Program-made: the position numbers and the translations under genes
NCBI GenBank assembly: GCA_023474015.1
Contig: JAMCYN010000027.1
Coordinates: 18,266 to 82,265, forward strand
Source of the DNA: Armatimonadota bacterium
GTDB taxonomy: Bacteria; Armatimonadota; UBA5829
Direction: 5' to 3'
Length of the DNA stretch: 64,000 bases
The notes under the pieces: model-generated
What the model was told of the DNA's origin: nothing
Seen by the model: the letters and a program-made list of their open reading frames with translations, nothing else
The model's database searches: none
Part shown: positions 1-10,277 of the stretch, piece after piece
Numbering within the stretch: the first letter of the stretch is position 1
Layout: each line of letters opens with the position of its first letter

Positions 1-1302
1 TTCGGAATATCGCCGGAAGAGGCTGAGAAGTCGCTGACGGGACCGAATGGGCTTGCCGAGCAAGCGGCCCGCTCCGGGGAGCCGATAGTGCTCTCGGATA
101 TCCCGCATGATACCAAGTTCATCGTGCGACCCGGCCTGGGGAATATTATCCCCAGAGCCATAGCGTGTATTCCGATGCAAGTCGAGGGGCGGCCGATAGG
201 CGCGGCAGTGCTGGGGTCGCTGCGTGGTTATGACAAAGCGACGATCGCATTCTTGCAGTCCGCCGCGACCGAGATCGGAATCGCCGCCAGCAACGCCCTG
301 CGGCATTTGGACGTGCAGAATCTTGCGCATGATCTGCAGGAGATGAACGAGCAGCTTGACGCGCAAAACGAGGAACTGCAAGCTCAGAACGAGGAGATTC
401 AAGCGCAAAACGAGGAGATCCAGACCCAAAACGAGGAACTGGCGGCGCAAAGCTCCGAGCTTCAGCAGCAGAACGCGGAGCTGGAGGTGACTTCGGCGGA
501 ACTGCGAGCCGCCGAGGAACAGCAGCGCCGCCTGGCGGAGACGCTGCAGAAGTCGTTCCTGCCGCGCCCGAACACGTGCATAGTCGGCCATGACATCGCG
601 GATGCCTACGTGCCGGCGCACGAACACTCGCAGGTCGGTGGAGATTTCTATGACATCATCAATCTGGAAGATGGGAAAGTCGGCCTGGTGATCGCGGATG
701 TTAGCGGCAAGGGGGTGGACGCGGCAGTCTACACGGCCATGGCGAAGTATATGCTGCGCGGCTTCGCCCTGGAGGAATCCGGGCCCGCTCGGGTGCTGTG
801 GCGGCTCAATGAAGCAATAACTCGCTGCGACGCCGAAGAGGTATTCATCACATTGTTCTATGGCGTCCTGGATACGTGCGAGCGCAAACTCATATACGCA
901 AGCGCCGGGCATGAGCCTCCACTGATTTTCCAGCGCGAATCAGGCGCGTGCATGGCCTTGCAGACCACGGGGCCGGTACTCGGAATCCTGCGGAACGTCG
1001 AGTATTCCCAGGAAGAGGTCTCTCTCCCGGAGCATGATGTGCTGATCATGTATACCGACGGCATTGTGGAAGCGGGACGCGGACGCGAGCGATTGGGCCA
1101 TCAGAGGCTCGAGGAGATAATATGCAGGAGCGCCGCGCTCAGCGCCAAGGATATAGCGCACACCATAGTGACCGACACACGGAAGTTTGCCGACGGACGG
1201 CTGGGCGATGACGTCGCGCTGCTGGTGGTCAAACCAACTGATGGTGAGCAACCGCAACTGGTAATAGGGGAAGGTAATGGAAGCGAGCATACTAAAACTT
1301 AG
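1..1302 (+). CDS. GAF-coiled-coil-PP2C (RsbU/SpoIIE-type) serine phosphatase, 5' partial
   Basis: The frame is open from the first base, so the true start lies upstream of the window. The visible part begins inside a GAF-like sensor domain (about 110 codons), followed by a striking glutamine/glutamate-rich coiled coil built from near-repeats of QNEE(L/I)QAQ, then a PP2C/SpoIIE phosphatase domain. The domain shows the metal-binding GGDFYD and DVSGKG motifs, a YTDGI motif and a terminal GDDVALLVV. In the family, such enzymes dephosphorylate an anti-anti-sigma (STAS) protein to trigger partner switching. The next gene, overlapping by 26 bp, encodes both a STAS and a kinase-like domain and is the obvious partner. 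Family assignment is firm; the signal sensed is unknown. Confidence 0.93.
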   Translation, partial: FGISPEEAEKSLTGPNGLAEQAARSGEPIVLSDIPHDTKFIVRPGLGNIIPRAIACIPMQVEGRPIGAAVLGSLRGYDKATIAFLQSAATEIGIAASNALRHLDVQNLAHDLQEMNEQLDAQNEELQAQNEEIQAQNEEIQTQNEELAAQSSELQQQNAELEVTSAELRAAEEQQRRLAETLQKSFLPRPNTCIVGHDIADAYVPAHEHSQVGGDFYDIINLEDGKVGLVIADVSGKGVDAAVYTAMAKYMLRGFALEESGPARVLWRLNEAITRCDAEEVFITLFYGVLDTCERKLIYASAGHEPPLIFQRESGACMALQTTGPVLGILRNVEYSQEEVSLPEHDVLIMYTDGIVEAGRGRERLGHQRLEEIICRSAALSAKDIAHTIVTDTRKFADGRLGDDVALLVVKPTDGEQPQLVIGEGNGSEHTKT

Positions 1303-2038
1303 CGTGGAGCCGGGCGCTCCACCGACATTGCACGCCACGGGAGAACTGAATTTCCAGAACTGCGAGGAGTTGCACCGGCTGATCCGGGAAACGATGGAAA
1401 CTGACGGTCCGGCGGTGTCTCTCTCGTTGTGCGGGCTCGACTTCGTGGACAGCAGCGGGCTCCGCATCCTGCTAACGACCGCCAGGGATGCCATGAAGAA
1501 GTCGGGGCGGCTGAGAATCGTCTCCACGACCAGCCATATTCGGCACATGTTGACGGTGTCGGGCCTCGATAGCCTGTTCGAAATAGATCCCTATATGCCG
1601 GTCGAAGAAGCGCCCGAGGCAGCGGCGCCGATCTCCGATAAGTCCTGCTGCGTTGACATGCCGCCGGAAGTAAGCTCATGTCGCGAGGCCAGGGCCGCTG
1701 TTTGCGGTTTTGCCGCCGGGGCGGGGTGCGCACCGGACACAGTCGACGATGTCGGGCTTGCGCTCGGCGAGGCCGTGTCGAATGCAATCCGGCACGGGAC
1801 CAGAACGGGCACTATTCGGATTCGCGCCAAGAAGGAAAACGACCGGCTCGTCGTCAGAGTGAGATACCCCAGTTCCGCATTCGACCCTGAGAGCGTGCCG
1901 AAGCCGGACCTGGAATCGAAGCCCTCGGGCGGCATGGGGATATACTTCATGCGGCTTGTGATGAATGAGGTCAACTATCACTTCGAGGACAACCACGCGA
2001 CGGTGGAACTGGTGAAGTGGCACGAGGCGCCCCAGTAG
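1277..2038 (+). CDS. STAS anti-anti-sigma domain fused to HATPase_c anti-sigma kinase domain
   Basis: This 253-residue protein joins two domains that are normally separate partner-switching proteins. Residues about 1-110 are a STAS domain with the phosphorylatable serine in the VDSSGLRIL motif. Residues about 130-250 are an RsbW/SpoIIAB-like GHKL ATPase with the N-box LGEAVSNAIRHG and a GGMGIY motif. It overlaps the PP2C phosphatase by 26 bp, which suggests translational coupling and a closed phosphorylation loop. The fusion is unusual because kinase and substrate sit on one chain; it might act in cis or on other STAS/sigma partners. No sigma factor gene lies beside it in the window. Confidence 0.9.
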   Translation: MEASILKLSVEPGAPPTLHATGELNFQNCEELHRLIRETMETDGPAVSLSLCGLDFVDSSGLRILLTTARDAMKKSGRLRIVSTTSHIRHMLTVSGLDSLFEIDPYMPVEEAPEAAAPISDKSCCVDMPPEVSSCREARAAVCGFAAGAGCAPDTVDDVGLALGEAVSNAIRHGTRTGTIRIRAKKENDRLVVRVRYPSSAFDPESVPKPDLESKPSGGMGIYFMRLVMNEVNYHFEDNHATVELVKWHEAPQ

Positions 2039-2562
2039 TGGAACTGCGCGAGGAAACCATAGAGAGCACCGAAGTATTTGCAGGCCGGCTCGTGAAGCTG
2101 CGGGTCGATAGGGTGCGCCTGCCCAACGGCAAGGATGCGACACGTGAGGTCGTGGTCCATAGAGGCGCGGTGGCAATCGTACCGCTGGCGGATTCCGACA
2201 CGATTGTGATGGTGCGGCAATTCAGGCAGGCGGCGGGAGAGGTGCTGCTGGAGATACCCGCCGGTACCCTCGACCCCAATGAAGAACCGGCCGTCTGCGC
2301 CGCGCGAGAGCTCCAGGAAGAGGTCGGCTACTCCGCGGGCAAGCTGACCCTGATGTTCAAGTCTTACCTCGCTCCCGGCTACTCGAGCGAAATGCTCCAT
2401 ACCTACCTCGCCGAAGACCTCACCCGGACCAAGGCCCAGCCCGAACCGGATGAGTTTCTTGAGATAGTGGAAGTGCCCATGCACGACGCGGTTGGCCTCA
2501 TCCGCTCCGGTGAGATCAAGGACGCGAAGACCATTTGTGGGGTTCTGATGGCGCGGCGCTAA
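2038..2562 (+). CDS. Nudix hydrolase, ADP-ribose pyrophosphatase type
   Basis: The 174-residue product carries a complete Nudix box, beginning GTLDPNEEPAV and including RELQEEVGY, matching GX5EX7REUXEEXGU. The preceding AAGEVLLEIPAGTLD is characteristic of the ADP-ribose pyrophosphatase (NudF/YffH-like) branch, which hydrolyses ADP-ribose to AMP and ribose-5-phosphate. The start chosen is GTG at 2038, which shares one base with the upstream stop; a GTG at 2017 would add seven residues. It is likely co-transcribed with the STAS-kinase gene, but no functional link is evident. Confidence 0.88.
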   Translation: MELREETIESTEVFAGRLVKLRVDRVRLPNGKDATREVVVHRGAVAIVPLADSDTIVMVRQFRQAAGEVLLEIPAGTLDPNEEPAVCAARELQEEVGYSAGKLTLMFKSYLAPGYSSEMLHTYLAEDLTRTKAQPEPDEFLEIVEVPMHDAVGLIRSGEIKDAKTICGVLMARR

Positions 2563-2618
2563 ACTCAAGGATGAATTCCGGCTGCCTTGCATCGAGGATG
2601 TGATTCAGGAAGAGGATA

Positions 2619-2924
2619 TCATCTCTCATCGTAGATAACCACCATATCCCGCTGCACGGACTCGCGCGCGTAGGGGCTGAGGCCGGCGGCGCTGACGAGA
2701 TCGACCGCGCGCCCCAGAACTCGGCTCAGTTCCTGCTCCAGGCCGAACCATTTAAGGCCGATCACGGGCCGCTGGCCGGGTTCCTTGAGTTCCACGAGGA
2801 TGTCGATGTCGCTTTCGGGAGTCTCTTCACCGCGAGACACGGAGCCGAACACGGCCACCCGCTTCACGCCCCATGGCAGCAGGACAGGCAGCACCTTCTC
2901 TCGCAGTTCTTCCAGCCTTGTCAT
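2619..2924 (-). CDS. MNT-type nucleotidyltransferase domain protein
   Basis: This 101-residue protein has the minimal nucleotidyltransferase signature GSVSRGEETPESDIDILVE, with the GS and the DxD metal ligands. The chosen ATG at 2924 has GGAGGTG about ten bases upstream; an in-frame upstream start would add 18 residues without a ribosome-binding site. Such MNT proteins are usually antitoxins of HEPN-MNT toxin-antitoxin pairs, which AMPylate the HEPN toxin. No HEPN gene is next to it here, so it is an orphan or has lost its partner. Enzymatic family is certain, biological role is inferred. Confidence 0.85.
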   Translation of the reverse strand: MTRLEELREKVLPVLLPWGVKRVAVFGSVSRGEETPESDIDILVELKEPGQRPVIGLKWFGLEQELSRVLGRAVDLVSAAGLSPYARESVQRDMVVIYDER

Positions 2925-3088
2925 TGGTAAGCGCACCTCCACTATGTCTTTCGCTATTATACCACTGTGATGGCGCATCTCGTATTCCGGTTCGTTTCGG
3001 GATTTCCGGAGCGGGTTCTCACTTCATTTCATAGCATCACGCCCGTGTCCGCTCCTCAAATCCCGACACACCGGACGTAACATGAAAC

Positions 3089-3122
3089 AAAGCCCCGCGC
3101 GGGGTCGCCCGTGCGGGGCTTT
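3089..3122 (-). terminator. Intrinsic terminator of greA
   Basis: A 10-bp perfect stem (AAAGCCCCGC pairing with GCGGGGCTTT) lies 23 bases downstream of the greA stop and, on the minus strand, is followed by TTTGTTTC. Confidence 0.8.
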
Positions 3123-3144
3123 ATCGTTGGTTCTGAGCCGCCTG

Positions 3145-3627
3145 TCATTTGCGGATATTCATAATCTCGTACTTCGCTATCCCCGCGGGGATTTCGATGA
3201 CAGCGATCTCTCCTACTTTCTTGCCCATCAATGCCTGGCCCACCGGGGACTCGTTTGAGATTCTGTCCTCCGCCGGATTGGCCTCGAAAGTGCCGACAAT
3301 GGTCCATTCCCAGTCGTCGGATGTTTCCAAGTCCTTGACCCTGACGATAGAGCCCACGCCCACCATATCGGTGAGCACTTCCCCGTCTTCGATCACTCGG
3401 GCAGAGCCGAGTATTAGTCTGAGTTCTTCGATCCGGCCCTCGACGAAGGCCTGCTCGTTTTTGGCGTCCTCGAACTCCGAGTTATCGGTCAACTCGCCGC
3501 CGAATTGCATGGAATCCCTGATCCGCTCCGCCACGCGCTTGCGATGCACGGTTCGGAGCTGGTCCAGTTCATCTTCGATCTTCTTAAGCCCGGCGACGGT
3601 CAGTATCACTTCCTTTTCCGCTTGCAT
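3145..3627 (-). CDS. greA: Transcription elongation factor GreA
   Basis: The 160-residue protein has the normal GreA length and layout: an N-terminal antiparallel coiled coil containing the acidic tip (ELTDNSEFEDAKNEQ) and a C-terminal FKBP-like domain ending with SPVGQALMGKKVGE. GreA binds the secondary channel of RNA polymerase and stimulates cleavage of backtracked transcripts through the acidic tip residues. It is monocistronic here, with a consensus promoter about 100 bases upstream and an intrinsic terminator downstream. Confidence 0.97.
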   Translation of the reverse strand: MQAEKEVILTVAGLKKIEDELDQLRTVHRKRVAERIRDSMQFGGELTDNSEFEDAKNEQAFVEGRIEELRLILGSARVIEDGEVLTDMVGVGSIVRVKDLETSDDWEWTIVGTFEANPAEDRISNESPVGQALMGKKVGEIAVIEIPAGIAKYEIMNIRK

Positions 3628-3731
3628 CGGACATCACCTCACAACGAACTACCTTAATAATGAGACAAGCACCGACCGCGCGAATGCGACTGCGTCAGTG
3701 CTTGACAGAACATCTGGACCAATTCTTGGTA

Positions 3732-3761
3732 ATTATACCCGTCATCGGCGTGCTCTGTCAG
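3732..3761 (-). promoter_or_regulatory. Sigma-70-type promoter for greA
   Basis: On the minus strand, CTGACA (3756-3761) and TATAAT (3732-3737) are separated by 18 bases. The predicted start site leaves a leader of about 100 nt before the greA start codon. Confidence 0.6.
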
Positions 3762-4008
3762 GCGAATTAATTCTAGTTTCCTGTAGACCTGCACGCCACA
3801 TCGTACTTAATTGAGACGTGCTTCTATATAGTAAAGTTCCATAGTATGTTGTATATACTGGCTCGGGTTTAGGACATATTTGCCCGTTGGAAGTGTTATG
3901 CCACAGGTAGCAGCCAATGCCGCAGAGTTTTTTTACTGAGAAAAGCACTGATTTGTTGCGTGGGGGTCGGGTGAAGGGTATTTGCGGGTCTGTTTGCCTA
4001 TAATTATA

Positions 4009-4130
4009 GCCGCCGTCAACGGAGGACGGCGGCGTTGGTTTTCCTACCCTCACGGATAGTTGAGGCTTTCCGCGTAGGGCCAACATTCATGACCAAGGTG
4101 GTCGATTGACCACAGGCTAAAACTCTAGCC
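4009..4130. other. Highly structured intergenic segment, possible structured RNA
   Basis: The 700-bp space between greA and cstA has no convincing gene. Within it, consecutive stems pack 4009-4130: a 9-bp GC hairpin (4009-4033); a nested stem with GTTGG/CCAAC, CCTAC/GTAGG and CCTCA/TGAGG pairings and an 8-base asymmetric internal loop (4034-4084); GTGGTC/GACCAC (4098-4113); and GGCT/AGCC (4115-4130). This density suggests an RNA element, on either strand, but it matches no riboswitch consensus that I could recall. It could also be a remnant of a palindromic repeat. Confidence 0.4.
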
Positions 4131-4269
4131 CAGGCGGTCACCTCGTTGACTATCATTCATACAGCCACCACCTCCTTTTTAGTCTACAAGCAGTATAACT
4201 CCGCCCTACAGTCGGTGTCAATGGATTTCGCGGCGGGCTGTTTCTTTTTTTTCGCAAGCTGGGCCGCGG

Positions 4270-4298
4270 TTGACACATCCTCCCCCGAGCGAGATAAT
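4270..4298 (+). promoter_or_regulatory. Sigma-70-type promoter for cstA
   Basis: TTGACA (4270-4275) and GATAAT (4293-4298) are separated by exactly 17 bases and lie 31 bases before the cstA start codon. Confidence 0.8.
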
Positions 4299-4329
4299 CT
4301 AGTTACTTCATCCATTTCCAGGTGGTATC

Positions 4330-6159
<1,830 letters not shown>

Positions 6160-6212
6160 AGGGTCATGAAAAGCGAAACCTCTGCGTGATTCTAATCTCC
6201 CCGCTTTCCATA

Positions 6213-6257
6213 GGGACATTATCGCTCTGGAGTTAGCAGGGGACATAATCGCTCTGG
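6213..6257. repeat. Pair of 18-bp direct repeats
   Basis: GGGACATTATCGCTCTGG (6213-6230) and GGGACATAATCGCTCTGG (6240-6257) differ at one base. A second related pair, ATTATCAAGTGTGATCCAT near 6305 and ATTATCAAAAGTGACCCAT near 6400, lies downstream. Tandem short repeats like these are typical of the multiple transposase-binding repeats at IS21-like ends, so this may be an insertion-sequence scar; no transposase gene remains. Confidence 0.45.
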
Positions 6258-6276
6258 TAATACACCGCTAGCTTCC

Positions 6277-6305
6277 TTGACATGACATCAGCCGTTCGGT
6301 AAGAT
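6277..6305 (+). promoter_or_regulatory. Sigma-70-type promoter upstream of the SurA-like gene
   Basis: TTGACA (6277-6282) and TAAGAT (6300-6305) with a 17-base spacer. The palindrome array at 6341-6396 would lie in the transcribed leader. Confidence 0.65.
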
Positions 6306-6340
6306 TATCAAGTGTGATCCATCGTACCCCGGTCGAATAC

Positions 6341-6396
6341 CGGTGTTTCGGGAATTTATTCCCGAAACGTTTCGGCATTAAAATGCCGAAACACCG
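6341..6396. repeat. Nested double palindrome
   Basis: Two perfect palindromes sit end to end: 11-bp arms at 6345-6368 (GTTTCGGGAAT arms, 2-base loop) and 11-bp arms at 6369-6392 (GTTTCGGCATT arms, 2-base loop). The outer sequences CGGTGTTTCGG (6341-6351) and CCGAAACACCG (6386-6396) also pair, giving alternative cruciforms. It lies between the promoter at 6277 and the coding start at 6436. Confidence 0.75.
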
Positions 6397-6435
6397 CAAT
6401 ATTATCAAAAGTGACCCATTTGGAGGAATCGTTTC

Positions 6436-8037
6436 ATGAGTATATATAGAATGAGGACGGAGTTCGGCCACTATCTGAAGTGGGTGCTATACGTCATAGT
6501 CTTGATCTTTGTCATCGGCGCGATCTATAGTTTCAGCGGCGGCGGCGGCATCACGGATGGTGGGCGGCAAGCCGAGGGCGGCTCCGATGTTGTGGCTAAG
6601 GTCAACGGCGCGGAGATCACCCGGAACGCTTTCGACTCTGTTTGGAACACCTATCAACAGCGCGCCAGCGAGGCCCGGATTCAGTCAACGCTGCAGTTTG
6701 CCGATATGAAGGCGGGCGTGCTGCAGCAGATGATCAATAGTTACCTGATTCTGAGCGCCGCCCAGCAGATGGGCGTGGATATCAGCGACAGAAAGGTCGA
6801 CGAGCAGGTCGAGAAGGTGGTCGTCGAGTTCCTGAAGCAGAACCGCGAGAGCGTCCTTGGTAAGAGAAAGAAGTACCAGGCCGAGGACCCGCGGGACGAC
6901 GGCGAATACAAGAGCGAGCTTGCGAACGCGGAAACCTCGATATCGCAGCAGGAAGAGATGTTCCGTCAGCGAATACCCAAGGACGAAATAAGGGCACAGA
7001 TCGCTCGGGAAGGCATTACCGAGAAGATCAAGTCCGAGATCAAGCCGGTGACCGACAGGGACGTTACCGACAGCTACAACCTCTACAAGGTCGCGCAGAT
7101 TCTCTTGCCCAAGGGCGGGGCGCCGGAAGAGCAGCTTCAGACTAAGGCGAACAAGATCGTGAGCGAGACCAAAGCGGGCGGCGATTTCAACGCCCTGGCA
7201 AAGACGGCAAACGCCGACGGCCCGTTGAGCAAGACCGGCGGAAAGGCTGAGTATTCGTGGGAAACCCGCTATATGTATCCGCCGGAGGTGCGTGAAGCTA
7301 TCGAGAGGCTTAAGCCTGGAGAGGTCACTCCGGCCATAAGCACCGGGTTCGGAATTTATATAGTCAAACTGGAGAATGTGGCGCCGAAGCTGCCCGCGAA
7401 GATCGACAAGAAGACTATGAACGCGCGCAGGAAAGAGATTGCGCAGGATCGGGAGATGGCCGCCGGCATGGCGTTCGGCAAGCGGATGAGTGAGAAGCGG
7501 AAGGTGCAGGTGCTCGATCCGGAGTTGCAGGCTTATTGGCAGCTTTCGGAGGCTCAGCAGCAGTACTTGAACCAGGCGGAGTATCGCAAGCTGCGCGGTC
7601 TGGCGATTGCTTCCCTGGCCAAAGCGGTCAAGGAGCGGCCCAACAACATACTCGCCAAGGCCAAGCTGGCCCAGTTGTATAACGAGGACGGCCAGGCGGC
7701 CAAGGCGGAGTTGATTCTGTATGGTATGCTCAGTGGTAAGGAAGTCCTCGCGGACACGCCCGACCTCTGGATACTGTTGGGCGATGCTCAGGCCAAGCAG
7801 AATAAGAGTGATAAAGCCGTCAAGAGCTACCAGACAGCCAGCGAGTCTGCTCGCAACGATCCCAACATCCATCAGCAGTTGATGCTGAAGTACAAGCAAC
7901 TCGGCAGGCAGGACCTGGTCGCAGCCGAGCAGAAGTGGCAGGCGGATTACGACAAACGTATGGCTGCTCTGAAGGCGATGGAGGTGAAGAACGCGCCCAA
8001 GCCCGCGCCCGGCGCGCCGTCGAGTCCGACCAGGTAA
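6436..8037 (+). CDS. SurA/PpiC-like membrane-anchored peptidyl-prolyl isomerase with C-terminal TPR-like repeats
   Basis: The 533-residue protein starts with one membrane segment (about residues 15-33, WVLYVIVLIFVIGAIYS), then a SurA-N-like chaperone region, then a parvulin (PpiC) rotamase domain around residues 210-310 with the typical GGDFNALAK, LSKTGG and LKPGEVTPAIST-GFGIYIVKLE elements. The C-terminal third (about 370-510) is an alanine-rich helical repeat region resembling TPRs. It probably assists folding of exported proteins on the outer face of the cytoplasmic membrane. No operon partner; the ATG follows GGAGG. Confidence 0.88.
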   Translation: MSIYRMRTEFGHYLKWVLYVIVLIFVIGAIYSFSGGGGITDGGRQAEGGSDVVAKVNGAEITRNAFDSVWNTYQQRASEARIQSTLQFADMKAGVLQQMINSYLILSAAQQMGVDISDRKVDEQVEKVVVEFLKQNRESVLGKRKKYQAEDPRDDGEYKSELANAETSISQQEEMFRQRIPKDEIRAQIAREGITEKIKSEIKPVTDRDVTDSYNLYKVAQILLPKGGAPEEQLQTKANKIVSETKAGGDFNALAKTANADGPLSKTGGKAEYSWETRYMYPPEVREAIERLKPGEVTPAISTGFGIYIVKLENVAPKLPAKIDKKTMNARRKEIAQDREMAAGMAFGKRMSEKRKVQVLDPELQAYWQLSEAQQQYLNQAEYRKLRGLAIASLAKAVKERPNNILAKAKLAQLYNEDGQAAKAELILYGMLSGKEVLADTPDLWILLGDAQAKQNKSDKAVKSYQTASESARNDPNIHQQLMLKYKQLGRQDLVAAEQKWQADYDKRMAALKAMEVKNAPKPAPGAPSSPTR

Positions 8038-8058
8038 TAAGGCGCTAGACGCCATATC

Positions 8059-8130
8059 CGGGAGGGCGAGGCTCCCGCCGAGCTAGACTTGTAAGCAGGT
8101 GTAAGGCTCGGCAGGAGCCTCGCCCTCCCG
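8059..8130. repeat. Palindromic interspersed element, family 1 (copy 1)
   Basis: Inverted arms of about 24 bp with the core GGGAGGGCGAGGCTCC on the left and GGAGCCTCGCCCTCCC on the right fill the gap between the SurA-like gene and rsmI. Related copies are at 12516-12608 and 19107-19176. The hairpin could also serve as a terminator. Confidence 0.85.
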
Positions 8131-8143
8131 TTGTTTGCTCATT

Positions 8144-9001
8144 ATGCCAGGAACCCTATATATAGTCGCCACTCCGATAGGCAACCTCGAAGACATCACG
8201 CTGCGCGCGCTGCGCATCCTGAGAGAGGCGGGCGCAATTGCGGCGGAGGATACGCGCGTCACCCGCAAGCTCCTCAGCCACTACGATATCCACACCCCGA
8301 TGATCGCCTATCACCAGAACAGCCGGGCCGAGCGCGCCGAGGAGATTCTGAGGATGTTGCAGGACGGCAGGAGCGTCGCGCTGGTTTCCGACGCGGGCAC
8401 TCCCGGCATCTCCGACCCAGGCCACGAGCTGATCGCGATGTGCATATCGGAGGGCGTGCGGGTGGAGTCGATCCCGGGGCCGTCGGCGGCGATATCGGCG
8501 CTGGTAGTCTCAGGGCTTCCCACGGCGCACTTCGCGTTCGATGGCTTCCCTCCGCGCAAGGAAAACGAGCGGTTGACCTTCTTCAGAAGTCTGAAGACCG
8601 AGAGGCGAACGATCATCCTCTACGAATCTCCACTGAGGCTCATGAAGACCCTCGAGGCGGCGCGTAAGGAACTGGGGGACAGGCAATCGGCAATAGTCCG
8701 CGAGGCGACCAAGAAGTTCGAGGAGGTCATCCGGGGGCCTCTGAGCGAGGCAATCGAGCACTTCACCGAGCGGCGGCCCAGGGGGGAGTTCGTGATTCTC
8801 ATCCGGGGTGCGTCCCAGGAGGAAGCCGATGAGCACGTTCGCCCCGAGGAGAGCCTCGAATCCCGGCTCGCGCATCTTATGGGGTCAGGGTTATCGGAGC
8901 GGGACGCCGTGAGGCAGTGCATGATCGAGTTCAAGCTGCCAAAGCGGCAGGTCTACGCGGCGGCCCTGAAGCTCAAAGGTTCTCCGGAGCCTCCAGCCTG
9001 A
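8144..9001 (+). CDS. rsmI: 16S rRNA (cytidine-1402-2'-O)-methyltransferase RsmI
   Basis: The 285-residue protein belongs to the tetrapyrrole-methylase fold. It opens with the RsmI signature GTLYIVATPIGNLEDITLRAL and contains AEDTR, SDAGTPGISDPG and IPGPSA motifs for S-adenosylmethionine binding. RsmI adds the 2'-O-methyl to C1402 in the decoding centre of 16S rRNA. ATG 8144 is preferred over an upstream TTG because the conserved family N-terminus begins directly with MPGTLY. Its 3' end overlaps the convergent SpoIID-like gene by 29 bp. Confidence 0.96.
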   Translation: MPGTLYIVATPIGNLEDITLRALRILREAGAIAAEDTRVTRKLLSHYDIHTPMIAYHQNSRAERAEEILRMLQDGRSVALVSDAGTPGISDPGHELIAMCISEGVRVESIPGPSAAISALVVSGLPTAHFAFDGFPPRKENERLTFFRSLKTERRTIILYESPLRLMKTLEAARKELGDRQSAIVREATKKFEEVIRGPLSEAIEHFTERRPRGEFVILIRGASQEEADEHVRPEESLESRLAHLMGSGLSERDAVRQCMIEFKLPKRQVYAAALKLKGSPEPPA

Positions 9002-10277
9002 CATCGAACGGCGCCCGAGGCTTGGTTTCCTTCTTCTTGCTCGCCGGAGGCCGCGCCGGGGTGGGGGACGGCCCTTGGGCTTTCAGGGGAATCATCGAGA
9101 AGTTCGTAGCCTTCGCGATTGGGGCAGCCGGGGCGGTCAGATCGGTCCCGGGAAAGTAGTGCGCCAGTATCTGCCGGCAGTCGTAGCCGAACGGCGGGCT
9201 TGCCAGCGACTTCGCGCCCGTCTGGCATAATCCTACTCCGTGCCCGAACCCCTTTCCTCTGATTATGACCGTGCCGTCAGTTTGTGATTCGATGGTAAAC
9301 AGAGTGCTCTTGAGGTCCAGTATGTCCCGGAGCTTGCCCCCGGTTATGCTCACCGTAGCGGAGAATCCGGTAATGTCCACGCTGAGCGCTCGGCCGGAGG
9401 TGGCGGCCTTGGTCACGGTCAGGCTCTTGAGCCCCTCCGCTTCCTTGATCCCCTCGCCCGTCAACTTAGACTCGATCTCCGTCAATTTGTACAATTTCTC
9501 CCAGGCGACGTGCTGGATGCCGTCCGGCTCGGTGACGCCGCGGAGATACGGCGATTTGCAGTCCGGGTAAATCTCGAAGTAGTTTTGGGTGGCGCCGCCG
9601 CAGTCGGACGAATACATCACCGAGGCAAGCTGGCTGCCGAAAGTCAATATAATGCCACGCGTCTCAAGCACCGCTCGGGTACACTTAGGCTTTTCGGCGA
9701 GCACACCGAGGTATGCCTGGCAGTGGTCGCCGTCGCAGATATCGAAGCCTTGGGATGCATGCTTGCGGGCGTTTCGCAGGGCATAAGTTCGAGCGGTGAT
9801 AGCCTGAGCCTTGAGCGCCTCCTCGGGGTAGAGTTCGGGCATCTCCGCCGGCAGCACGCCGAGCAGGTAATCCTCGACGTTTACGACATTCACCATCCGT
9901 AGCGCGCCGTCCTTGAGACTGACCTCCAGCGTTCCCCGATACTTGCGCATGGGGCCGCCCTTGGACTCGACAGCGAAAATCGCGCTCGGGTCGGTGGGGG
10001 CTAACGTGATCGACGTTCCGGCGGGGGTTTCGGCATCGCCGCTCTTGAGAGTGATCTCGGACTCTCCGGCCTGGAGGAATATCTTCTCCGTGGCGTTCGC
10101 GAGAGAGCCGGGGACGCCGGTCCGCGTCACAGAGAATAGAGACGCAGAGGTAACGCTGATCGCCTTCGTGTCGTTATATCGCGTAAGGCCGACATGAACC
10201 ACATTCGAGGTGTCACAGTGCGCGGCCAAGGGTAGGAGAGCGAGGACAATTATCGCGGCACACAGTAACCTTTTCAC
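8973..10277 (-). CDS. SpoIID/LytB-domain secreted protein
   Basis: The 434-residue product begins with a signal peptide (KRLLCAAIIVLALLPLAAHC) read from a GTG at 10277 preceded by GGAAGGG; a longer frame upstream lacks a ribosome-binding site. The SpoIID domain is shown by EDYLLGVLPAEMPELYPEEALKAQ region (positions about 9780-9880), the YSSDCGG metal/active-site segment and a C-terminal GFGHGVGLCQTGA motif. SpoIID is a lytic transglycosylase acting on peptidoglycan glycan strands; in non-sporulating bacteria such proteins act in wall remodelling. The C-terminal proline/lysine-rich tail overlaps rsmI. Confidence 0.9.
   Translation of the reverse strand: MKRLLCAAIIVLALLPLAAHCDTSNVVHVGLTRYNDTKAISVTSASLFSVTRTGVPGSLANATEKIFLQAGESEITLKSGDAETPAGTSITLAPTDPSAIFAVESKGGPMRKYRGTLEVSLKDGALRMVNVVNVEDYLLGVLPAEMPELYPEEALKAQAITARTYALRNARKHASQGFDICDGDHCQAYLGVLAEKPKCTRAVLETRGIILTFGSQLASVMYSSDCGGATQNYFEIYPDCKSPYLRGVTEPDGIQHVAWEKLYKLTEIESKLTGEGIKEAEGLKSLTVTKAATSGRALSVDITGFSATVSITGGKLRDILDLKSTLFTIESQTDGTVIIRGKGFGHGVGLCQTGAKSLASPPFGYDCRQILAHYFPGTDLTAPAAPIAKATNFSMIPLKAQGPSPTPARPPASKKKETKPRAPFDVRLEAPENL

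Noticed and set aside
3742..4086. 114-codon minus-strand reading frame in the greA-cstA gap
   Set aside because: No ribosome-binding site or recognisable motif and it covers several hairpins; treated as a structured non-coding segment.
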